Assembly: GCF_902167145.1 (NCBI RefSeq)
Contig: NC_050101.1
Span: forward strand, 130,912,990 to 130,976,989
Direction of reading: 5' to 3'
DNA: 64,000 bases
From: Zea mays
Taxonomy: Eukaryota > Streptophyta > Magnoliopsida > Poales > Poaceae
The position numbers and the translations under genes were made by a program. Each line of letters begins with the position of its first letter. Position 1 is the stretch's first letter. The notes below the pieces were generated by a model, which saw nothing but the letters and a program-made list of their open reading frames with translations, had not been told where the DNA came from and did not search any database. Below, piece after piece: positions 57,434 to 64,000 of this stretch.

Positions 57434-58003
57434 TGTTGGTGCCTTTTTGGGGCGCCAATCACTCTGTGAGAACCGGCGGCGGTGCTCGCTGCACAGACGG
57501 CCGGACGGTCCGCGACTAGGGGCTGGACGGTCCGCGACCTGGGACAGGGCTAAGGATTTCCTGCCTGACGGCCGGACGGTCCGCGCGTGCGCAGGGGCGG
57601 CGGAAGTCACCGGTGGCGCCAGGATCTCGCTCCCGGGAGGGACCCCGTCGGGGAGCAGAGATCCTAGGTGTTGTCTAGGCTCGGCAGGCCAACCTAGACT
57701 CGTCTAATCGACGTAGAGTCGAAGAGAAGCGGAGAATTTAGGGATTGGAAGGCTAAACTAGAACTAGACTAGAACTACTCCTAAATGTACAAGAAATAAA
57801 TGTGAGATAAATTGACTGTTGATTCGATTGATGATTACAAATCGGTCGTATTCCTCTGTTTTATAGAGGAGGGGGTTGGACCTGTTAAAAACAAACTCCC
57901 GAGCTAATTCCGTGAATCTCGTCAACAAACACAGCAAGAAACTCAGAATCCTAATCTGTTCTGCGCGCGCGAAACGTCCGACGGCTATTTTTGGTGCTCA
58001 ACA
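57434..58003 (-). repeat. 5' LTR of minus-strand gypsy copy B
   Basis: 570 bp, begins TGTTGAGCACC on the minus strand (58003) and ends AAAGGCACCAACA (57434). A minus-strand TATA (CTATAAAAC) is at about 57870-57862. CGGACGGTCCGCG palindromes lie at about 57505-57580. Confidence 0.8.
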
Positions 58004-58308
58004 CATTGTAGACCGTATTATTCGTGGAATGAAATTTAAATATAGAAACGTGGATAGATAAGCTACTGTAGAGTCTAACAGCGCACAGAGCTCCGTTTTC
58101 CTTCCTTGGATTGACGGGCGTTTTCTTCTTCTCGGCTATCCTTCTAGAGTGTGGAACGGTGGCATTTTTCGAGGCAGGCAACTGGAAGGATGGCAGCCCA
58201 TGGATGGAGACAGGAGACTGCAGCGGCATCGTGTGGCCTAAAAGAAAGTCGTGACGTGGTTGAAGGAGGGGGTAGTTTTTGGTGTAAAAATAATAACAAC
58301 ACAAGTAA
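58004..58308. other. Unassigned DNA
   Basis: No gene or repeat recognised. It is flanking DNA of the gypsy copy and of the possible TIR element that follows. Confidence 0.5.
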
Positions 58309-59295
58309 GAGCAACTCCAAGAAAAGATCCTAAATTGAGGCCCAAATTTTATTTTTGAAACCGATTTAATCTATTTAGGAGTGACACAAAACTTGGTCCT
58401 CCTACAACAGGGCCTCAAATATAGTATTTAACGACTGAATCAGTTTCTTCCTTTGTGTTTGCCTCAATCCCATTTTTTTTATCGGCTCTCCGCTTGCCTG
58501 CTCGTGCTGTAGGAGACAGGAGACTCACGTAGTCACGTACGTGTGCAGATCAGAACGTGCCCTACAGGGTGCTCATCGCAAGAGAGGTTTATCTGCTGCA
58601 AACAGGACCCGATGGACGTTTTGTAGTATCATCATCATATAGTCTAATGTTCAGTATACAACAAACATGACCTGGTTGAGACCTATAGGTTTATCTGCAA
58701 AGAATTGCAGCTGCAGACAATGTTCAAAATTAGTAGTGCTTTTACCATTCTTAATGTATCATGTACAGCAGCACAGCATAGAAACCTATGGCTGCTCTAG
58801 CTTAATTCGATCCATCCTCACGGACCGCCACCACAGGAGATGGGCGTGTGGCCATGTGAGTACCGCGGCAGGGAAGTGAACAACGTCAGCTGGTAGGACC
58901 TGAGCGGGTTTGGGCCGTCGACGATTGGGGAGGATGAGCGTCGGCGATTGGGGACTGGACACGCCGGCGGGTGGAAGGCACGCCGGCCAATGGGTAGCGG
59001 GGATCATCGTGCAGCTTCGGCCCATCGGCAACCAATGGACGCGGCTGGCGAGTGGGGAGCACTGCTCGCCGTGCGGGTTGGAGCTGTCGGCATGTGGGGA
59101 CACGCTCTGTGTTGGGAGGGAGGCGGCCGGCGGGTGGAGGAGCCGACCAGCTGGGCACGATGAAGAAAGTTCGTTCGTGAACGCGAATAGGTCCTCTCAA
59201 CCGAGGTCGCATATTTGCGTCCTCTGTGGTGGAGTCCTATATTAATTTATTTCAAATTTATAAAATAACCCCTCTCTTGGAAGCTGAAGATGCTC
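58309..59295. mobile_element. Possible TIR element of about 1 kb
   Basis: The left end GAGCAACTCCAAGAAAAG and the complement of the right end, GAGCATCTTCAGCTTCC, are similar over about 15 bases. The flanks are TAA (58306-58308) and TAG (59296-59298). The GC-rich interior (58890-59200) reads open in several frames but shows no known domain. GAGCA-type ends with three-base duplications occur in grass MITEs. The call is tentative. Confidence 0.35.
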
Positions 59296-59305
59296 TAGCC
59301 TAACC

Positions 59306-60050
59306 TTTTTTTTCAAAGAAATGGCAGGAGCTCTGTCTAATCATTAAAAGGAGAGAGTTCAGAAAACAATCTGTACATGTACGAGGACCGACACAAGACA
59401 GTCTAGCAAACACAACGTGAGGAACGCTCCCAACAGACCCCGCACAAAGCAGCTAAACCACTGCAACAACCCTAATACTGGGGAACATAGCTCTCTTGAA
59501 AGTTAACACATCCTCTTTAATCCTCAAGGCTAATTGGAGAGGGGTGAGAGCGTTGTTTTCAAATATCCTCCGGTTTCTCGCCTTCCAGATGTTTCACATG
59601 ATGTATATCATGAGGCCGTTGAAGTCACGCTTTTGGTTATTTGGGAGCGGAGAGGATGCAGCTTCCCACCAGTCTTTTATGCTGGAGAAGTGAGCAGGGT
59701 TAGCCTGGGCCAGGAGGCTTAAGCCCTCCCAAGCCAGAATCTGATGCCACACTGCATGACGCGAAAGGGCATTGTAAATAGAAGTGGGACCGGTCTCCAA
59801 GGGACCATTGCAGAGGGAGCAGTTTGGTTGGTGCGGCCAACCACGAGTGGCAAGATTGTTAGCAGTAAGGAGCTTGACCTGTAGAAGAATCGAAACAAAA
59901 ACCTTGCACTTTTGCTCTACTTGTGCCCGCCAGACAAAATCATAATTAATGTGGTTGTACGACACACCGTCGGGGTTCCATTTCAATGTAATGGAGTCCG
60001 ACACCTGTAGTTGAAGGTGGAAATCTTGCAATCTAATCTAGAGGGAGACG
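59306..60050 (-). pseudogene. LINE 3' end, zinc-binding RT region (copy 1)
   Basis: On the minus strand the frame 60031-59594 gives a zf-RVT-like region (VEQKCKVFVSILL, LATRGWPHQPNCSLCNG), the part that follows reverse transcriptase in plant L1-type LINEs. An A run, seen as T8 at about 59307-59314, marks the 3' tail. Everything upstream (RT and ORF1) is missing, and later Cys/His positions are disturbed. It is a typical 5'-truncated insertion. Confidence 0.75.
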
Positions 60051-60318
60051 AATTCCTCGATCTAAACCGTGGAGGTAATCTTGTTTCTCAACGACCTGAT
60101 CCAATTCCCGTCATTGAGCTCATTGGCAACCTGACTTGTTCTTTCTTGAGATTAGCTCGAAGAGGTGTGCTGCTAGGTTTCTTGGCGCCATGTCATCAAG
60201 CCAACTATCGTGCTAGTCGTGTATATATGAATTTATACTATTAAAAGGGCGTTGCTTTAGGTATATAGAAGTAGCTATGGTTTTTCAATCGTAAAAAGAA
60301 AAATGCAGATCAACATTT
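60051..60318. other. Unassigned DNA between two LINE remnants
   Basis: No gene, RNA or repeat was recognised. Confidence 0.45.
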
Positions 60319-61655
60319 TTTTGGATAAGAGGGAAATCCCCCATTTCTATTATTATGCATAATAGAAATACACCAAGTGTCATGTCTGTAACAGACAACC
60401 AGAACATCAGGACCATAAACAAGCAGAAACTAGAGATGTCCGTCTAGACTAGAGGCAAGCCCACTGACGATCCATCTAGCAAAGACAGCCATAAAGAGTA
60501 CTAAGTTCTCACGAACAACATAACTGTGAACTACAACAAAATGCAAACTCAACAACCAAAAAGAAAGCATGAGCATACATGTGGCATCTTCGTCGTCAGA
60601 ATCACCAGCACGGTCACCCAGCTTGACGCGGTTCATCTTATCGATAGGGAAAAAATATCAGAGGTTGACGATAAACAGGATTATCGGATTTATTGAAATT
60701 TTATCGGCGATAGATAAATTTTTTCGAAATGACTCAGTTTGTTTAAATGCCATGTAGATTATATTTAGACATTTAACAAATGAAAACAACACAACCATCC
60801 AATCAAGTAAATTTAGGTATTTAGTGTTCTGGAAGAAAGTGAGAAGACATATAGACCAACTGATTTCTAATTTGAACATTTTATAGTGCAAATTCAAAAA
60901 AATTGAAAATTTTGGCTGATAGAGAAAAAATATCGGAGGTCACCGATAAACAGGAAAATCGGGTTTATCGGATATCATATCGCCGATAAAGTTTTCCCTT
61001 GACGCCAGCAGCGCGGACCAGAAATTTAGCGCCTTGCTGAATCAGATCTTGTAACCCCTTGCTCAAACGTGCCCAATAATAAGTCATTAGTGCACAAGCA
61101 TGACAAACGATGTCACAGGGGGAGTTTATCAACACATTTTCAAAGCACATCTTATTTCGAGCTTTCTAGATGGCTCAGCAGATAGCTGCAACCCCCACTA
61201 TTACATGGACCTCTTTAATATGGGGAGCCACTTTCATAAGCCAATCCCAGCACTGGTCAATATTTCCAGGAATATTAGTAGAATCAAAACATTTTGCAAT
61301 AATCCCCCCAAGTCAGTTTAGCAATAGAACAATCAAAGAAGAGACGATTGATAGTCTCAGGCTGAGTGCAAAGGCTACAAGTCATGTCTCCATACCAATT
61401 TCTCCGGGCTAAATTGTCTTCCGTCAAGATCAATTTTTCCCTCTAACAGCCACATGAACACTTTGATTTTGGGAGGTATTTTACTCTTCCAAATATGTTT
61501 CCTATATGGACCCTGGTTAACATTTGAGATGTTTTTGTACATAGATTTAACAGCGAATTGGTTCTCGGGGTCCCACTTCCACAAAAAAAATGTCAGACTG
61601 ATTTTGAAAATTGGAGTCATTAGCCTTGTTCCTTATATGATCCCAAGTCACCTTG
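60319..61655 (-). pseudogene. LINE 3' end (copy 2), split by a small insertion
   Basis: Read on the minus strand: PPKIKVFMWLLEGKI (about 61500) is the start of a zf-RVT-like region. Next come CSLCTQPETINRLFFDC (shifted frame, about 61380) and ARNKMCFENV with LSKGLQDLIQQGAKF (about 61150-61000). The sequence resumes at 60632 (DRAGDSDDEDATCM) and ends in an A run (T-rich on +) at about 60319. An insertion at about 60640-60985 separates the parts. Frameshifts are present. On the right it is cut by the cinful-type LTR at 61656. Confidence 0.65.
60640..60985. repeat. Insertion with repeated ends inside LINE copy 2
   Basis: Two related segments of about 60 bp, AGGGAAAAAATATCAGAGGT at 60647 and GAGAAAAAATATCGGAGGT at about 60923, each followed by CGATAAACAGGA, lie near the two ends in direct order. 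The ends also share AGGGAAAA in inverted order. It is probably a small non-autonomous element. The type is not determined. Confidence 0.4.
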
Positions 61656-63495
61656 TGTCGGCATTTCGAACCCCGGGGTCCCTGGACCGACGAGTAAATT
61701 ATCGCCGCGTGCCCCAGCCCAGATGGGTCGGCGCGAGACGGAGCGCGAAGGGGGAAAAGCCGGAGGGAGACAGGCGTGAGAGGTGAAATCCCGCGGCCTT
61801 CGTGTTTGTCCCGCGCCCAGGTCGGGTGCGCTTGCAGTAGGGGGTTACAAGCGTCCACGCGGGAGGGAGCGAGCGGCCTCACGCGAGCGTCGTCCCGTCC
61901 TTCCCCGCGCGGCCAACCCTCTGTAAGAGGGCCCTGGACCTTCCTTTTATAGGCGTAAGGAAAGAATCCAGGTGTACAATGGGGGGTGTAGCAGTGTGCT
62001 AACGTGTCTAGCGGAGGAGAGCTAGTGCCCTAAGTACATGCCATCGTGGAAGCCGGAGAGGTTTTGGCACCCGGTTCGTGAAATGCCGTGGCCGTCGGAG
62101 GAGCGCCGGAGCCTGGCGGAAGGACAGCTGTCGGGGCTGTCGAGTCCTTGCTGACGTCCTCTTGCTTCCGTAAGGGGGCTGAGAGCCGCCGTCGTCATAG
62201 AGCGTGCGGGGCGCCATCATTACTTGTTTGGCGGGGCGAGCCAGATGGGACGCAGGTCTTGTTCCCCGTAGCCTGAGTCAGCTTGGGGTAGGGTAATGAT
62301 GGCGCCTCCTGTGACGTGGTCGGTCCGAGCCCTAGGTTGGGCGAGGTGGAGGCTCCTCCGAGGTTGAGGTCGAGTCTGTCTTCCGAGGCCGAGGTCGAGT
62401 CCGAGCCCCTAGGTCGGGCGAGGCGAAGACCGTCGGCTGAGGCCAGGGCTGAGTCCGAGCCCTGGGGTCGGGCGAAGCGGAGTTCGTCGTCTTCCGGGGC
62501 TGAGCCCGAGTCCGAGCCCTGGGGTCGGGTGATGCGGAGTTCGTCGTCTGCCGGGGCTGAGCCCGAGTCCGAGCCCTGGGGTCGGGCGAAGCGGAGTTCG
62601 TCGTCTCCCGGGGCTCAGCCCGAGTCCAAGCCCTGGGGTCGGGCGAAGCGGAGTTCGTCGTCTTCCGGGGCTGAGCCCGAGTCCGAGCCCTGGGGTCGGG
62701 CGATGCGGAGTTCGTCGTCTTCCGGGGCTGAGCCCGAGTCCGAGCCCTGGGGTCGGGCGAAGCGGAGTTCGTCGTCTTCCGGGGCTGAGCCCGAGTCCGA
62801 GCCCTGGGGTCGGGCGATGCGGAGTTCGTCGTCTTCCGGGGCTGAGCCCGAGTCCGAGCCCTGGGGTCGGGCGAAGCGGAGTTCGTCGTCTTCCGGGGCT
62901 GAGCCCGAGTCCGAGCCCTGGGGTCGGGCGAAGCGGAGTTCGTCGTCTTCCGGGGCTAAGCCTGATTCCGAGCCCTTGGGTCGGGCGAAGCGAAGTTTCC
63001 TATGGCGCCTGAGGCCGGGCTTGGCTGCTGTCAGCCTCACTCTGTCGAGTGGCACGACAGTCGGAGCGGCGCAGGCGGCGCTGTCCTCTTGTCAGGCCTG
63101 TCAGTGGAGCGGCGAAGTGACAACGGTCACTTCGGCTCTGTCGACTGGAGGGCGCGCATCAGGATAAAGGTGTCAGGCCACCTTTGCATTAAATGCCCCT
63201 GCGATTTGGTCGGTTGGCGTGGCGATTTGGCCAAGGTTGCTTCTTGGTGAAGACTGGGCCTCGGGCGAGCCGAAGGTGTGTCTGTTGCTGGAGGGGGTCC
63301 TCAGGCGAGACGTAGATCCTCCGGGGTCGGCTGCCCTTGCCCGAGGCTGGGCTCGGGCGAGACGTGATCGCGTCCCTCGAATGGACCGATCCTTGACTTA
63401 GTCGCACCCATCAGGCCTTTGCAGCTTTGTGCTGATGGGGGTTACCAGCTGAGATTTAGGAGCCTTGAGGGTACCCCTAATTATGGTCCCCGACA
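61656..63495 (-). repeat. 3' LTR of the cinful/zeon-like element
   Basis: 1840 bp, TGTCGGGGACC at 63495 to GAAATGCCGACA at 61656 on the minus strand. A minus-strand TATA-like CCTATAAAAGG lies at about 61954-61944. A tandem 57-bp array occupies 62405-62997. Confidence 0.85.
62405..62997. repeat. 57-bp tandem repeat in the LTR
   Basis: Nine good units of 57 bp (GGGCGAAGCGGAGTTCGTCG followed by a GAGCCCGAGTCCGAGCC part) plus degenerate units at the left edge. Units with GCGAAGCGG and GCGATGCGG alternate in the central part, which suggests a recent 114-bp step of duplication. Because 57 is divisible by three, both strands show open frames that are not genes. Confidence 0.93.
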
Positions 63496-63827
63496 GTTGC
63501 CCCCGAGCCTCGAAGGGAGTGTTAATACTCGCTTGGAGGCTTTTGTCGCACTTTTTTGCAAGGGGACCAACCTTTCTTGGTTGCATTTCGTTCCGGTGGG
63601 TGCGCGCGAGCGCACCCACCGGGTGTAGCCCCCGAGGCCTCGGAGGAGCGGTTTGACTCCTTCGAGGTCTTAGTGCGTTTCGCAACACTTCGGCTGGTCT
63701 GGTTGTTCCCTCATGTGAGCTGGCCGTAGCCCGGGTGCACGGTCGGGTCCCAAGTTCTCGGGCTGGTATTTTGACGCTGTCAACGGTTTGGCCGGAGCCG
63801 GGTTGCGAGAGCAGCCCCCGAGCCTCC
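63496..63827 (-). repeat. Polypurine modules before the cinful-like LTR
   Basis: On the minus strand three related tracts occur: GAGGCTCGGGGGCAAC next to the LTR (63511-63496), AGGCCTCGGGGGCT (63640-63627) and GGAGGCTCGGGGGCT (63827-63813). The second is followed by ACACCC and a perfect 11-bp hairpin, GGTGGGTGCGC with GCGCACCCACC (63595-63620). The first is the functional tract by position. Confidence 0.75.
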
Positions 63828-64000
63828 ACACAGGGCGAGAGGACGGTCAAGGACAAACTCGACTTTTTTACATACGCCCATGCGTCGCCTTTCCGCAAGG
63901 AGGAGGGGGGAAAGTGCCATGTTGCCCTTGGAGGGCGCCGAACATGGTGTCTCCAGCGAGCTGCTGACGGGTAATCCGAGTGGATGCCCGTGCCCCATTT
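63828..64000. other. Internal region of the cinful-like element, no gene seen
   Basis: Short non-coding stretch to the window edge. No ORF is supported. Confidence 0.5.

Larger units (their letters stand above)
56346..58003 (-). mobile_element. Minus-strand gypsy element copy B, truncated
   Basis: This is the same family as 26748-30679. It keeps the 5' LTR (58003-57434), PBS region and the first part of gag, and ends abruptly at about 56346 inside gag. The matching point in copy A is about 29010. The left flank (56340) shows no matching LTR end, so it is a truncated copy. Confidence 0.8.
61656..64000 (-). mobile_element. Cinful/zeon-like Tat gypsy element, 3' end (runs off the window)
   Basis: A minus-strand LTR (63495-61656) is followed on its right by the 3' non-coding internal region with polypurine modules up to the window edge. 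The LTR start TGTCGGGGACCATAATTAG matches what I recall of maize cinful/zeon-type LTRs. The orientation is set by the polypurine tract (63511-63496) lying just upstream of the LTR start on the minus strand. No coding part is inside the window. Confidence 0.82.

Noticed and set aside
58886..59245. GC-rich open frames of about 110 residues on both strands
   Set aside because: Overlapping frames on both strands without known domains fit compositional bias. Kept only as the interior of a possible TIR element.
62316..63167. Open frames of 283 residues (+) and 146 residues (-) with 19-residue repeats
   Set aside because: They arise because the 57-bp LTR minisatellite has a unit length divisible by three. 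Both strands are open at once, and the region is inside an LTR.

Overview
The window is plant nuclear DNA and almost certainly comes from maize (Zea mays) or a close relative. That is inferred from deeply nested LTR retrotransposons, grass-type CACTA, Stowaway and LINE remnants, and LTR sequences that resemble maize Sirevirus and cinful/zeon-type families. Nothing prokaryotic is present. I support one ordinary host gene, on the minus strand at 32235-36039. Nearly everything else is transposable-element sequence.

Left part (1-31770) is a stack of insertions. A Tekay-like Ty3/gypsy chromovirus (+ strand) enters from the left edge and ends at 26747. Its pol is split by a Sirevirus-type Ty1/copia element (434-9305, target duplication AGTGG). 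Its roughly 4-kb 3' LTR is split by a second, gag-only copia element on the minus strand (11189-19692) and by a 3.2-kb non-autonomous CACTA transposon (22931-26131, duplication TAA). The chromovirus itself lies in the gag region of a minus-strand gypsy element (26748-30679). That element in turn abuts the integrase/chromodomain end of an older plus-strand gypsy element (30680-31770).

Middle part (31900-39090) is the gene island. The gene has two exons and predicts a 1242-residue membrane protein with five PGG domains and no ankyrin repeats. About 2.5 kb of intergenic DNA with one MITE follows.

Right-centre (39091-54888) is a degenerate CACTA element (duplication ATG) split by a young 13.9-kb Tat-lineage gypsy element (39544-53415, duplication AGCGC; three visible differences between its 627-bp LTRs). 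The Tat element has intact gag. Its pol carries dual RNase H domains and is broken by one stop codon and one frameshift. It also holds a four-exon antisense gene, a small acidic antisense ORF behind its own TATA box, an array of about 17 hairpin repeats with compensatory changes, and three hairpin-plus-polypurine modules before the 3' LTR.

Right end (54889-64000) holds a 264-bp CACTA-type MITE, a Stowaway MITE, a second truncated copy of the minus-strand gypsy family, a possible 1-kb TIR element, two minus-strand LINE 3' ends, and the 3' LTR of a cinful/zeon-like Tat element that runs off the right edge.

The most unusual material is structural: the covarying hairpin array, the repeated polypurine modules shared by two Tat-type families, and the spliced antisense gene inside the young Tat element.
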